Below are positions 32,938 through 43,800 of a stretch of DNA of 55,147 bases, one piece after another. The notes beneath the pieces were generated by a model. The model was given only the letters and a program-made list of their open reading frames with translations, did no database searches and was not told the DNA's origin. Within the stretch, counting starts at the first letter, position 1, and every line of letters starts with the position of its first letter. The stretch lies in assembly GCA_013288285.1 (NCBI GenBank), contig JABDCE010000006.1, forward strand, positions 1 through 55,147, in the 5' to 3' direction. Position numbers and translations under genes: made by a program. Source of the stretch: Bacteroidota bacterium (GTDB lineage Bacteria; Bacteroidota; Bacteroidia; Chitinophagales; Chitinophagaceae).

Positions 32938-33771
32938 ATGTTCTCAATCATCATCCCCACATGGAATAACCTTGCTTTCGCAAAATTATGCGTGGAAAGT
33001 ATCCGCAAAAATTCCGCGTACAACCACCAGGTGATCCTGCATGTAAATGATGGCGGGGATGGCACACTGCAATGGGCCCGGAATGAAGGGCTTGACTTCA
33101 CACATACCCCGGACAATGCGGGTATCTGCATAGCGGTCAATGAGGCTGCCGGGCTGGCAAAGCATGACTACATCGTGTACATGAATGATGATATGTATGT
33201 ATGCCCAGGCTGGGACACCAACATAACTGATGAAATAAAAAAGCTGGGTACCGATTGCTTTATGTTTTCCAGCACCATGATAGAACCCATCAATTATAAC
33301 AACCCCTGTGTCATCAATAAAGACTACGGACAGTCTATAGAAACCTTTAACGAAACACATTTACTGAAAGAATGTAACACGTTCCCAAAGGCCGACTGGG
33401 CGGGATCTACATGGCCGCCTACTATAGTGCACCGCAAATATTGGCTCATCACGGGCGGTTATAGCATAGAGCTAAGTCCGGGGGTAAGCAGCGACGATGA
33501 TTTTGCGATGAAGATGTGGCAAGCTGGCTGCCGTATATTTAAAGGCATTGGTAAAAGTAGGGTGTACCACTTCCAGTCCAAATCAACTTTACGGGTAAAG
33601 AAAAACAACGGACGGAAACAATTCCTGATGAAGTGGGGCATCAACCAGTCTACCTTCAATAAATACTATATACAGCGCGGCACACCTTATACCGGCCCGC
33701 TCACCGAACCGACAGGAACGACCATGCAGTGGGAATCTTTCCGGGCCTGGGTGAAGAGAAAAATGATGTAA
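32938..33771 (+). CDS. Family 2 glycosyltransferase
   Basis: A 277-residue soluble protein with a GT-A fold: FSIIIPTWNNL at the N-terminus, VNDGGDGT as the nucleotide-binding segment, YMNDDMYVCPG as the DxD-type motif (about residues 82-92), and VSSDDDFAMKMWQAG near the C-terminus as the acceptor-side catalytic-base region (ED motif). It transfers a nucleotide-activated sugar at the cytoplasmic face of the membrane. The neighbours are a GT-C-like membrane protein and a PAP2 phosphatase, which fit a small glycan-assembly group. The sugar is unknown. Confidence 0.9.
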   Translation: MFSIIIPTWNNLAFAKLCVESIRKNSAYNHQVILHVNDGGDGTLQWARNEGLDFTHTPDNAGICIAVNEAAGLAKHDYIVYMNDDMYVCPGWDTNITDEIKKLGTDCFMFSSTMIEPINYNNPCVINKDYGQSIETFNETHLLKECNTFPKADWAGSTWPPTIVHRKYWLITGGYSIELSPGVSSDDDFAMKMWQAGCRIFKGIGKSRVYHFQSKSTLRVKKNNGRKQFLMKWGINQSTFNKYYIQRGTPYTGPLTEPTGTTMQWESFRAWVKRKMM

Positions 33772-33774
33772 CAA

Positions 33775-34410
33775 CTATTTGCCTGCCGGCTGCTTTTTAT
33801 GTTTCCGTTGTTGCAGCCATTTATTGCCTTTATATGCCAGCCATGCCGAGCCACAACCAATCACCGCCCCTGCAAGCACATCGGTAGGATAATGCTCCCC
33901 GAGATACAACCGTGAATAGCCAGCCAATGCCGCCCAGGTATATGCAGGAGCCATTACATACCACCGAGGAAAGCAAATACTCAAAGAGGTAGCCGTGCAA
34001 AAAGAATAGGACGTATGTCCTGATGGAAATGAAGGATCATTTTCCCGCAGGTACTCGTTAATATCCGGGTAAGTAATATAGGGCCGTGTACGGTTTACGG
34101 TATACTTCAAGCCCGTTGAAAAGATGGTATTAACAGCTAATGCGGCCACGGTTTGCCAGCCATACATGATCACTGTTTTATCATGGGCAGCGTACCCTGC
34201 CACCAGTTCTGCCACTGGCGCTGCAATGGTAAAAGGATATACCGAATTAGTAACACCCACCATCTCCTGTTTTATGGATTCATTCCTATGCAGATTAATA
34301 TCACGAAGCAGACCAATATCTGCATTTTGCGCATAACTGCTAGTACCAACAAGTGCTAACAAGAAAATTGCAGCTAAACTTTGTTTTATATATACTATAG
34401 CATCCTGCAT
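33775..34410 (-). CDS. PAP2-family membrane phosphatase
   Basis: A 211-residue protein with an N-terminal hydrophobic segment or signal and several membrane helices. The three-part phosphatase signature is complete: KYTVNRTRP (motif 1), PSGHTS (motif 2, with the His acid) and SRLYLGEHYPTD (motif 3, with the His nucleophile). Members remove phosphate from lipid phosphates such as phosphatidate or undecaprenyl diphosphate on the periplasmic side. Next to two glycosyltransferase-like genes, undecaprenyl carrier recycling is a sensible guess. It ends 4 bases from the convergent GT2 gene. Confidence 0.9.
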   Translation of the reverse strand: MQDAIVYIKQSLAAIFLLALVGTSSYAQNADIGLLRDINLHRNESIKQEMVGVTNSVYPFTIAAPVAELVAGYAAHDKTVIMYGWQTVAALAVNTIFSTGLKYTVNRTRPYITYPDINEYLRENDPSFPSGHTSYSFCTATSLSICFPRWYVMAPAYTWAALAGYSRLYLGEHYPTDVLAGAVIGCGSAWLAYKGNKWLQQRKHKKQPAGK

Positions 34411-34583
34411 GTGGCCATAAAAGTAATAGCTGCCAACTTGTAAATGAATGTTTTTAATTATTCTGTGTGCGCAATACCGCTTTGAGTGTGTACACTAAAG
34501 GTCTGTCAATACTGCGTTTCATGGTACATTGCGCGCAGATAAATCAACTTTTATTTTTCTCTTTGATTTTTAATTGGAAACCT

Positions 34584-34591
34584 TATCTTTG
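34584..34591 (+). promoter_or_regulatory. -7 promoter box of tRNA-Phe
   Basis: TATCTTTG, 15 bases upstream of the tRNA 5' end. Confidence 0.7.
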
Positions 34592-34605
34592 CAATCCCAA
34601 AAAGG

Positions 34606-34678
34606 GGTGCGGTAGCTCAGTTGGTAGAGCAAAGGACTGAAAATCCTTGTGTCGGGGGTTCAATTCCCTCCCGCACCA
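34606..34678 (+). tRNA. tRNA-Phe (anticodon GAA)
   Basis: 73 bases fold into a standard cloverleaf. The 7-base acceptor stem is GGTGCGG with CCGCACC, the D arm holds GCTCAGTTGGTAGAGC, the anticodon loop is CTGAAAA with anticodon GAA, and the T loop is TTCAATT. The discriminator is A, and the 3' CCA is not encoded. A terminator follows directly, so it is a single-gene unit. Confidence 0.97.
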
Positions 34679-34686
34679 CAACAAAA

Positions 34687-34720
34687 AAACCTTTCAAGTA
34701 TTTTGCTTGAAAGGTTTTTT
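34687..34720 (+). terminator. Terminator of tRNA-Phe
   Basis: A perfect 12-base stem (AAACCTTTCAAG and its complement) with a 7-base loop and a T run, 8 bases after the tRNA. Confidence 0.92.
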
Positions 34721-34781
34721 CTTTTCAGGTGGGCCTGCTTTGTCTCGGTGCAACATTACCTTCGTTATTCATTAAATGCCA

Positions 34782-34824
34782 CATAACAATAACGCCCGCT
34801 CTAGGAGGGGGCGTTATTGTTATG
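34782..34824 (-). terminator. Terminator of the DUF4402 gene
   Basis: A perfect 16-base stem (CATAACAATAACGCCC and its complement) with an 11-base loop, just past the end of the DUF4402 gene on the minus strand. The stem is unusually long for a simple terminator. Confidence 0.8.
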
Positions 34825-34837
34825 AAGTAAGTTTTGA

Positions 34838-35362
34838 TTAGTTGTAGTTAACTGTTACCGGTACTGCAGTAGAGCTGGTGTAAGTACCTGCTGCCTGTGC
34901 TGCTGATACACTCAATGTAGCACCTACTAACAGTGTCTGTGCACCGCCTGAGCTAAGTGTACCGGTAGATGATGGATTACTTGTGAAAGTACCTACGCTC
35001 ATAGTGTGTGAAGCACCGTCAGACAAAGTAGCTGATGTAGGCAATGTGATAGCGTATGTATAGCTGGCCTGGCCGGTAACATTGAATGATGCTGCTGCAA
35101 CTGTACCGGTAGTAGATGGAAGTGTTACACCACCAGAACCGCCTGTAGTACGACCGCTTGCTGTAGACAATACTACTGTACCGCTTGTAGAAGCAGATAC
35201 TGCTACATTACCGAAGTTCATATCTACTGTCTTGGAAATGGCTATTGGAGTGATGATAACCGCAGTGGCTGATGCTGTTGCTGATGCCTGTGCGAATGAT
35301 GCTGTTGTAGAACCTGCTACTAAGATTGCTGCTGCTACGAGTACTTTGCTGATGTTTTTCAT
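34838..35362 (-). CDS. DUF4402 domain-containing exported protein
   Basis: A 174-residue protein with a signal peptide ending near SFAQ (residue 25). The mature part starts with ASATA repeats and has the DUF4402 pattern: ITPIAISKTVDMNFGNVAVS, a Gly/Ser/Thr-rich middle, FNVTGQASYTYAITLP, and a C-terminal YTSSTAVPVTVNYN strand. The fold is thought to resemble pilin or spore-coat-U-like beta proteins that may assemble by strand exchange. The composition, low in Lys and rich in Ala/Ser/Thr, matches the two giant proteins downstream on the same strand. A role in the cell surface or appendages is likely but unproved. Confidence 0.88.
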   Translation of the reverse strand: MKNISKVLVAAAILVAGSTTASFAQASATASATAVIITPIAISKTVDMNFGNVAVSASTSGTVVLSTASGRTTGGSGGVTLPSTTGTVAAASFNVTGQASYTYAITLPTSATLSDGASHTMSVGTFTSNPSSTGTLSSGGAQTLLVGATLSVSAAQAAGTYTSSTAVPVTVNYN

Positions 35363-35590
35363 TTTGTTTTGTTTTTGAGTATGATTGTTTGTTGTTAGCG
35401 TTGTTTAATAGGTATATATCCATTCCTGTGCCAAACTCACAAAACATTGAAAATCAATCAGTTAATTTTATGGCATAGCCATAATTATTCCACCCGAAGG
35501 ATAAATTTTCCGAAAAATGGAAAATATTAGGCCAAAAAAGCGGTTATAAGGGCAAAATGAGTCCTGCCTGTACGAGTAGCAATAAAAAGA

Positions 35591-35623
35591 AAGCAGAGTT
35601 GGGATACGATACCAACTCTGCTT
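35591..35623 (-). terminator. Terminator of the 1641-residue repeat protein
   Basis: A stem of AAGCAGAGTTGG with CCAACTCTGCTT, followed on the minus strand by TTCTTTTTATT. It lies 24 bases past the stop codon. Confidence 0.88.
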
Positions 35624-35646
35624 CCATCGATTATTTATCACTCAGC

Positions 35647-38600
35647 TTACTTCTCGATCACTACCTGAAGGGTCTTGTAGATATTTTCAGAGCGGATGTG
35701 TAGTAAGTAATTACCCGCGGCGAAGTTATCTCCGAGTTCAACATGAGCCTCAATGTTTCCATTGTCGGTCTTAATTTTACTCGTATAAATTACCTGCCCT
35801 ACCATATCTGTAATTTCTATGGTTACTTCCTCATCAGTTGCAGTACCTGAATAACCGCTGATCATAAATCCTCCCTTACTTGGGTTAGGTGAAATAAGCA
35901 CCGAGGACAAGTTAGTTAGCGAACCTACGCCATCAGTAGTGACATTCATATATACCCTGTTCGTTGCGGACAGGCCACATAACCCACTGCCGGTGACCAT
36001 ACAACTTATAGAATCGAAATTAGCTATGCTGTTTGTTGTATACGTTGAAAAGGTCTCTCCGGCAACCGCAAGACCGTTTTTCATCCATTGATATGCCGGT
36101 GTGATGCCGCCATTGACAACCAAAGCTGTAAAAGTAACAGGCTGGCCTTTTTCTACCACGGTACCCGGATCAGCAGAAATCGTTACCAATGGAACGACCG
36201 GTGTAACGACCGACATGGTCACGTATGCATAAGCAGTCACGGGATCTGCACAGGTGGCATTGCTGGTCATCGCTGCTACAACCACATCCTCATCAAGCGG
36301 GGAATAGTTATAAGAAGTACCGGTGCTGCTGGCCGGTACACCATTTACCACCCACTCGTATTTAGGTAGTGTACCGCCGTTTACAGGGGCGACTGTGAAA
36401 GTAACAGGAGTACCTGCACAAACGGTATCGCCGGTCGGGGCCACCATAATTAATGATGGCGTGACGATCGGATTAGCGATCACTGGTACGAAAGAATACA
36501 TATTATTACTGCAACCGGTAACAGTATCCCTGGCAACAATGCCGTAAACACCAGGAACAGTAATTGGCCCATAGTCCAATAAACCACCAAAACCAGCAAT
36601 ACTATCAGCATAATAACTTCCGTTATAAAGCAAGTATTTAGTGCCTGTCACAGAACTGCTTAAGAAAATATGAACACCTGTATCGCCTGCACAATAACTG
36701 CCTCCGCCCGTGACACTATATACAGATGGAAGCGGCAGCACAGTGACCGTAGTATTTACCGAGCAGCTTGTGCCAATCGAATAAGTGATCATCGTAATTC
36801 CTGCTGCCACCCCCATAACACTTCCTGTAACCGGATCTATCGTTGCTGTGCCGGTATGTGCAGACGTCCAGAGGCCGCCGGATACAGCATCACTTAACGG
36901 CGTACTGCTCCCGGCGCAAATGTTTGTAATGCCTGTGATCGCAGATGGTATCGGGCGAACAGACATTGTATCTGTTGCGCTACAGCCTGTTGGTAAACTA
37001 TAGCTAACCACTGCTGTTCCTGTTGTGAGGCTGGTAACCAATCCTGTAAACGCGTCAACCGAAATTGACGGATCAATACTGTTCCACAGGCCACCCGATG
37101 TAGAGTCGCTGAGTGCACTAACCGATCCAATACACAGTATGTTCTGCCCTATGATCTTTGCAGGTACAGGATCCACTGTCAGTGATACGGTAGTGAAACA
37201 ACCGGTAGGAAGTGTATAGGTAATTATTCCCATGCCGGTCTTATATGCTGTTGCCAGCCCTACAGGTGTGATGGTAACCAATGTGCTTGTCCATATACCG
37301 CGTGGCGCATCTGCATCAGCCACCAGCATGGTTGCTCCGCCGCCGCACATATCTTTCGCGCCTGTAATTGGTGACACAGCAAGGTTCACTGTCACGGTCT
37401 CAGTGACCATACAGCCAGAGCCATGATCGTAAGTAATAATCGTAGACCCGACCAATAGGCCGGAAACCACACCTGTAACCGGATCTATGGTAGCAACAGC
37501 AGAATTGCTGCTGGCCCATGAACCACCGGCCGGCACATCGCTTAATCCGGTAGTGGAACCAGTGCAAAGAACCGGTGAACCAAATATTCCCGCAGGAAAC
37601 GGATCTATAGTAACTACAGCCGCAACCGTGCAGCCCGTAAGAGATGTATAGGTAATAGATGAAGTGCCTGCCGAAACACCGGTAAGAACGCCGGTGCCGG
37701 ACCCGATAGCGGCTACTCCGATATTGCTGCTGACCCAAGTGCCTCCACTGTAAACAGCGGACAAAAGAACAACCGAACCCGCACAGACATAGGGGATACC
37801 TGTTATAGGAGCAGTGGGATTAACAATTACCGGCGCGGTAATGATGCAACCGGTTGTGATTAATGTATAGGTGATATTAGCTACGCCGCCCGAGTTACCC
37901 GAAACTAATCCTGACCCCAGGCCAATAGCAGCTATAGCTGAGTTGGAAGACGACCAGGAACCGCTCAATGTAGCATCGCTTAAAATTGTTGATGCGCCCT
38001 GGCAAACTGTCATGGTACCGGTTATTGCCAGCGGAAGTGGATTCACTGTAACAGTACCAGTGCCGATACAACCGGTAACAAGTGTATAAGTGATCACGGC
38101 AGTACCCACGGTAACCCCTGTAACAACGCCTGCGCCACTCAATGTCACTGTGGCGACAGATGTATTGCTGCTGCTCCAGGTACCGCCTCCTGCATCGCTT
38201 AAAGTGGTCGTGAGGCCTGAGCAAACAGCCATAGTACCAGTCATGGACGATGGAAGCGAATTAACAGTTACTGTAGCAGTAATAGCACAACCCGTGGGTA
38301 TGGTATAAACTATAATAGCTGTACCGGGCGAAACTCCAGTAATAACAGCAGATACCGAACCAACAGTGGCTACTGAACTATTCAGGCTACTCCATGTTCC
38401 ACCGATTGTAGCATCACTCAAAGATGTGGTCAATCCGGCGCAAACATTCACCGTTCCAAGTATAGGCAACGGCAACGGATTTACAGTCACCGGGGTAGTA
38501 GCTATACAGCCTACCGCAGACGTATATGTTATCGTTGCGGTGCCTGACGAAACACCGGAATAAACTCCGGTACCAAGGCCAATAGTAGCATAGGATGTAT

Positions 38601-40572
38601 TGCTGCTGCTCCAGGTACCGCCAGCCACATCGCTCAGCACTGCCGTCGTTCCGGGACAAACGTTCATAGTCCCGGTTATGCCCGGTGGCAAAGGGTTTAC
38701 GGTGACATTAGCTGTGGTCGTACACCCTGTGCCTATGGTATAAGTAATGGTAGTGGTACCGGGTATTAAACCCGAAACCACCCCTGTGATGGGGTCAACT
38801 GTCGCAACCGATGTATTGCTACTGGTCCAGCCACCGCCACCGCCTTCTATCAATGATGTCTGTCCGCCCACGCAGGCATTCCAACTTCCGCCTATAACCG
38901 GTGGCAGGAGGTTTACCGTTACGGTAATGATCGTAGGGCAACCGGCGGCTGTAGTATATGTAATAACGGAAGTACCTGAAGAAACACCTAAATAAATACC
39001 TGAAGTAGAACCGATAGTGGCAACCGAGGTAGTATTACTGCTCCATGTTCCAGTAGGCGTTGCGTCACTTAACGCACCGGTCAATCCCACACAAACAGCG
39101 CTGCCGCCGGTAATACCTGCCGGCAAAGCGTTAACTGTCATCGCAAAGGTGCTTGTACAGCCTGTGGCAAGTGTATAGGTTATTGTCGTTGTACCTGCTA
39201 AAATACCGGTAACAATACTTGTACCGGAACTGAACGTTGCTACAGATGAATTCCCACTGGACCATGTACCTCCCAGTGTAGGATCACTCAACAATGTAGG
39301 AAAACCAGTGCATATATTTGCAGGAGCTACGATGCCCAAAGGCAAAGGGTATACCGTAACAACTGTGGTAGCAACACAGCCGGTTGTAAGCGCGTACGAG
39401 ATAGTAGAGGTGCCTGCAGAAACGCCGGTAACAATGCCTCCGGAAACAGTTGCAATTGTGGTAGATCCACTACTCCATGAGCCTCCTGTTGTCAGATCGC
39501 TCAGGTTTGTTGTAAGCCCGGTGCATACAGTCAGCGCTCCGGAGATGGTCGCCGGCGTAGGGTTTACAGTTACTATAGTTGAAATTGCACAACCTGTACC
39601 CAGAGTATAAGTAATAACAGCAGTACCTGTGGACACACTGGAAACTAATCCCGTACCGAGGCCAACTGTAGCAACCGATGAATTACTGCTAAGCCACGTA
39701 CCAGAGCCGGCATCGCTTAAAGTGCTTGTTAAGCCTAAGCAGATATTTGTGTTACCAGAAATCGAAGATGGTAAGGGATTGACTGTTACAATTGTAGTGG
39801 CAGTACACCCTGCCCCGGTAGAATAGGTGATCACCGATGTGCCTGCAGCAACACCCGCAACGGATCCCCCAACACCAACAGTGGCAACAGAAGTATTACT
39901 GCTGCTCCATGTGCCGCCCGTGGTAGCATCTGTTAAAGCTGTAGATGACCCTTTGCACAAACTGCCGGTTCCTGTGATCGCCAGCGGCGGCGTGCAGGAT
40001 ACGGTAACATTACCCAAAACGTTAAATGTGTTCACCTGGAAAGTACCCGAGCTGCTGCTGGGAATATATGGAAACAATGCAACGATGATACCATTCACGG
40101 TACTGGTGATACCTGTTGGCAATGTTCCGCCGCTCCAGTTAGACACTGCTGTTGTTCCGCAACCGGAATTAATAGGCGCATGGCATGCCAGGTCATCGAT
40201 CCAGGTAACTCCATTATCAAGACTATATGCAAACCTTACACAAGCAGGACCAGTACCTGACCTTCTCATCCCTGCATTGATTCCTGTAACGTTTAACTGG
40301 TACCCCGCGAGCGGCTTCATTTGAATGTACACACGTGGCCCGGCAGTACTATATGTAGACCACGTAGTGCTTACAGTAATACCACTTAACCCACCACTGG
40401 AACAGGGCGTATTGCTACCAAAACCAGAATTCAGTAACGAGGTAACTGTCTCATTTGCCACGCCTGTGACTGTAGTGCCACCACCACCGGCCCCGGCATA
40501 GGTAGCCAGTTGTCCGAAGCTGCTTACAGTAACAATAAATAATAGTGCTACCAGGGTAATTAGTTTTTTCAT
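35647..40572 (-). CDS. Giant secreted Ig-like repeat protein with T9SS sorting domain (1641 residues)
   Basis: The signal peptide ends near SFGQ (residue 21). An N-terminal beta domain (about 22-195) contains RRSGTGPA and YSLDNGVTW, also seen in the next gene. Residues 199-1284 are 15 tandem units of about 72 residues, each with the pattern ItG..vC.G.tt.LSD..gGtWsSsNtsvAtv...tGvvtGvs.GTa.ITYtl.tGC...VTVnplP. This is a BIG2-type Ig-like fold with one Cys near each end. Further PKD/Ig-like modules (about 1285-1560, with PxYQWxxNG) precede the sorting domain (SPNPSKGGF onward to VVIEK, 1565-1641). It is predicted to be exported by the T9SS and displayed as an adhesin or matrix protein. No catalytic domain was seen. 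Confidence 0.92.
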   Translation of the reverse strand: MKKLITLVALLFIVTVSSFGQLATYAGAGGGGTTVTGVANETVTSLLNSGFGSNTPCSSGGLSGITVSTTWSTYSTAGPRVYIQMKPLAGYQLNVTGINAGMRRSGTGPACVRFAYSLDNGVTWIDDLACHAPINSGCGTTAVSNWSGGTLPTGITSTVNGIIVALFPYIPSSSSGTFQVNTFNVLGNVTVSCTPPLAITGTGSLCKGSSTALTDATTGGTWSSSNTSVATVGVGGSVAGVAAGTSVITYSTGAGCTATTIVTVNPLPSSISGNTNICLGLTSTLSDAGSGTWLSSNSSVATVGLGTGLVSSVSTGTAVITYTLGTGCAISTIVTVNPTPATISGALTVCTGLTTNLSDLTTGGSWSSGSTTIATVSGGIVTGVSAGTSTISYALTTGCVATTVVTVYPLPLGIVAPANICTGFPTLLSDPTLGGTWSSGNSSVATFSSGTSIVTGILAGTTTITYTLATGCTSTFAMTVNALPAGITGGSAVCVGLTGALSDATPTGTWSSNTTSVATIGSTSGIYLGVSSGTSVITYTTAAGCPTIITVTVNLLPPVIGGSWNACVGGQTSLIEGGGGGWTSSNTSVATVDPITGVVSGLIPGTTTITYTIGTGCTTTANVTVNPLPPGITGTMNVCPGTTAVLSDVAGGTWSSSNTSYATIGLGTGVYSGVSSGTATITYTSAVGCIATTPVTVNPLPLPILGTVNVCAGLTTSLSDATIGGTWSSLNSSVATVGSVSAVITGVSPGTAIIVYTIPTGCAITATVTVNSLPSSMTGTMAVCSGLTTTLSDAGGGTWSSSNTSVATVTLSGAGVVTGVTVGTAVITYTLVTGCIGTGTVTVNPLPLAITGTMTVCQGASTILSDATLSGSWSSSNSAIAAIGLGSGLVSGNSGGVANITYTLITTGCIITAPVIVNPTAPITGIPYVCAGSVVLLSAVYSGGTWVSSNIGVAAIGSGTGVLTGVSAGTSSITYTSLTGCTVAAVVTIDPFPAGIFGSPVLCTGSTTGLSDVPAGGSWASSNSAVATIDPVTGVVSGLLVGSTIITYDHGSGCMVTETVTVNLAVSPITGAKDMCGGGATMLVADADAPRGIWTSTLVTITPVGLATAYKTGMGIITYTLPTGCFTTVSLTVDPVPAKIIGQNILCIGSVSALSDSTSGGLWNSIDPSISVDAFTGLVTSLTTGTAVVSYSLPTGCSATDTMSVRPIPSAITGITNICAGSSTPLSDAVSGGLWTSAHTGTATIDPVTGSVMGVAAGITMITYSIGTSCSVNTTVTVLPLPSVYSVTGGGSYCAGDTGVHIFLSSSVTGTKYLLYNGSYYADSIAGFGGLLDYGPITVPGVYGIVARDTVTGCSNNMYSFVPVIANPIVTPSLIMVAPTGDTVCAGTPVTFTVAPVNGGTLPKYEWVVNGVPASSTGTSYNYSPLDEDVVVAAMTSNATCADPVTAYAYVTMSVVTPVVPLVTISADPGTVVEKGQPVTFTALVVNGGITPAYQWMKNGLAVAGETFSTYTTNSIANFDSISCMVTGSGLCGLSATNRVYMNVTTDGVGSLTNLSSVLISPNPSKGGFMISGYSGTATDEEVTIEITDMVGQVIYTSKIKTDNGNIEAHVELGDNFAAGNYLLHIRSENIYKTLQVVIEK
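36721..39978 (-). repeat. 15 tandem coding repeats of about 216 bases (1641-residue protein)
   Basis: 3258 bases encode 1086 residues, or 15 units averaging 72.4 residues. The units are diverged at the DNA level, with short conserved islands such as those encoding TWSSSNTSVAT and ITYT. This also explains the long antisense open frames on the plus strand. Confidence 0.88.
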
Positions 40573-40808
40573 AAGATCAGATTGATTGGAGTATTGTAGA
40601 AGTAGATAGCAGACTTTTCAAAAAAAAACGCGCATGCCCACAATCATGCAATAACCATAATATAGCGGGAGTATCCATGTGGCAAATGTGACAAAGGAAT
40701 GTTACCCCAAACCATTTTTAATGTTACGGTTGTTTGAATAAATTATTACGCAGTAAGCAATAGCCGACCAAATGCAATATGTTACCAGTATGGAAGTGAG
40801 TTAAAAAA

Positions 40809-40843
40809 AACGTTCCCGGCAACCTGGGATTGCCGGGAACGTT
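40809..40843 (-). terminator. Terminator of the 2101-residue repeat protein
   Basis: A perfect 14-base stem (AACGTTCCCGGCAA and its complement) with a 7-base loop and a run of eight T residues on the minus strand, 13 bases past the stop codon. Confidence 0.93.
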
Positions 40844-40856
40844 GGGTGGCTATGTA

Positions 40857-43800
40857 CTACTGCTCAATGACAATATGAAATACTTTGCTTGCAACCCCGG
40901 AGCGGACGTTCAATATATACTGGCCGCTTGCTATTGTGTTACTCAATTTTACATGTTCATTAATTTGGCCACTAACTGCGACTATAACATTTTTGTATAC
41001 TGCCTGGCCGATCATGTCCGTAATTTCAATCGAAACCTGCTCATCATTGGTAATGCCAAGCGAGCCTTTCACGGTGAATGTACCTTTGCTTGGGTTAGGC
41101 GAAACTGCAATGTTATCAATAATGGCAACTGGCCGGATACCAACATTGCTGACACCTATGATTATTGAATTAGATGATGACAAACCGCAGACATCAGTAT
41201 TCGTCACAACACAGGTAACTGAATCATTATTGGAAAGTGTATCGCTTACAAAAGTAGCTGAAGTTGCTCCTGGCAATACTACGCCATTGATCAGCCATTG
41301 ATAGGTGTGCGCTACGGTGGTTGTTACGGCCGCAGTGAATGTATCGCTCTCACCGGTATAGGTGTGTATGCCTTGCAGTGAATTCATAGCGAATACCGGG
41401 GTTGTAGCCGGAACAACAACAACCGTAGTATCTGTGCTGAACACTGAATCTGCCAGGTTACACTGTATATTGCTCACCATCATACAATGAATGATATCTC
41501 CATTAGACGGTATATATGTATATGTAGGGCCTGTAGCAACATTGATACTGTTTTGTGTCCATCTGAAAGTAGGTGCTGTTCCGCCGAATACCGGGATAGC
41601 TGAAAACATGGCAGGTGATCCCTGGCATACAGGATCTCCTGGGGTGATCGAAAAGCTTACAGAAGGTGTTACATTCGGTAGCACTACTATTACGGCTGAA
41701 TCACTTGCGGTATCAGGTACGGCGCAAACAGCATTGCTGGTCAGCATTGCGCTTACTATATCTCCATTGGCTGGTGTATAGCTATAAAAATTGGCCGTAG
41801 TTCCGACAACACTACCATTTACTTCCCATTGATAGACAGGAACGGAACCACCGTTTACCGGAGTAGCAACAAACGTGAGGATCGTTCCGACACATATTGT
41901 ATCCGTCGTTCCGCTGGAAATACCAACTGAAGGAATAAGTACTGAATTCACAGTAGCAGTACTGGTAGTAAGGCATCCCGTCGGCAATGTATAAGTGATG
42001 CTAGATGTTCCCCCGGCAATACCTGTCACAATACCTGTACCTGACCCTACATTCGCCACCAATGTATTACTGCTGGTCCATACGCCACCACCTGCATCAC
42101 TCAATGTAGAAGTAAATCCGATACATACACCTGTAGTCCCAGTTATTGCTGATGGTAAAGGATTAACAGTCGCTGTTGTTATTGCCACACAATTCAATGG
42201 CGAGGTATAAGTAATAATGGGATTTCCGGTTGATATACCGGTAACAACACCACCGCCCGGCGTCACCGTTGCAAGTGTCGTATTACTGCTACTCCAGGTA
42301 CCGCCTGTAGTTAAGTCACTCAGGCTTGTTGTCAAACCTGCGCATACAGTACCCAGGCCTATGATAGATAATGGCAATGGATTAACTGTTACGGTTTGAG
42401 TCGTCTCACAGCCGGTAGCCAGTATGTACGTTATTGTAGCAGTGCTGGCCGTAATACCGTTTACTACACCGGTAACTAAGTCAACTGTCGCTACGCTGGT
42501 ATTACTGCTTGTCCATGTACCGCCGCCGCCGTCACTGAGTGTCGTTGCATCACTGATACAAACGCTGGTCGATCCCAGTATAGCTGTTGGCAGTGGGTTA
42601 ACGGTTACCGCTGTATTGGCAGTACAACCTGTGGAAAGTGTATAGGTTATAGACGCTGTACCAGCAGATACGCCCCCAACAGCACCCGTACCAGGGCTGG
42701 CAATAGCTACTGAAGTGTTGCTACTGGTCCATGTACCACCGCCAGCATCAGTTAATGTGGTTGTCAAACCTACACAAACTGTCGCGACACCCGTTATAGA
42801 CAATGGTAGTGGATTAACAGTCTCAGTTTTCGTGATCAGGCAACCAGTGCCTAAGGTATAAGTAATAACCGCAGTTCCCGAAGAAACACCAGTTGCGACA
42901 CCTGTACCTAACACGATAGTTGCAACAGATGTATTATTGCTGGTCCATGTACCGCCGCCTGCGTCCGAAAGTGTGATATTAGATGCAACGCAAATATTTG
43001 AACCACCTGAAATTCCTGATGGTAACGGGTTTACTGTTACGGCATCCGTAGTAATACAGCCAGTAGCTAATTTATAAGTTATAGTCGCCGTACCCTGGGT
43101 TACACCCGCCACAGTACCCGATGCAACTATCGCCACACCGGTATTGCTGCTGCTCCATGCACCACCGCCAACATCACTCAATGTAGTTGACAAACCAACG
43201 CATACAGAGGAGACCCCGGTAATTCCGGAAGGTAATGGATTCACTGTAACTGTTGTGGCCGCAGTACACCCTGTACCTAACGTATATGTAATGACCGAAG
43301 TACCAAATGATACACCCGAAACAACGCCTGTTCCGGTTACTACGGTTGCTGCCGTAGTAATACTGCTGCTCCATGTGCCGCCACCGGCGTCACTGAGATT
43401 TGTTGTTGCGCCAACACATACAGTAGCAATACCTGTTATTGAAGAAGGTAGTGTATTCACCGTAACCGGGGTAGTTGCAGTACAACCATTGGATAAAGTA
43501 TAAGTAATGACGGAGGTTCCCCCAAATATACCGGAAGTCACGCCTGTTCCCAAAACAACTGTGGCAACAGAAGTATTGCTGCTGCTCCATGTACCGCCTC
43601 CAGCATCGCTGAGGGCCGTTGTAGATCCAACACATACATGAAATGTACCTGTAACGTTTGAAGGAGATAAGTTAACTGTGACAGGAACACTTGTGGTACA
43701 ACCTGTGGCCAGGCTATAAGTAATAGTAGCTGTGCCCGGCAATACACCGGTAACGACTCCGGTAGAAGGATCAACAATAGCAACAGAGGTATTGCTACTA

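Noticed and set aside
34606-35362. tRNA-Phe as an integration site for a genomic island containing the giant repeat genes
   Set aside because: No repeated tRNA 3' end, integrase or mobility gene was seen in the window, so the proximity alone is not evidence.
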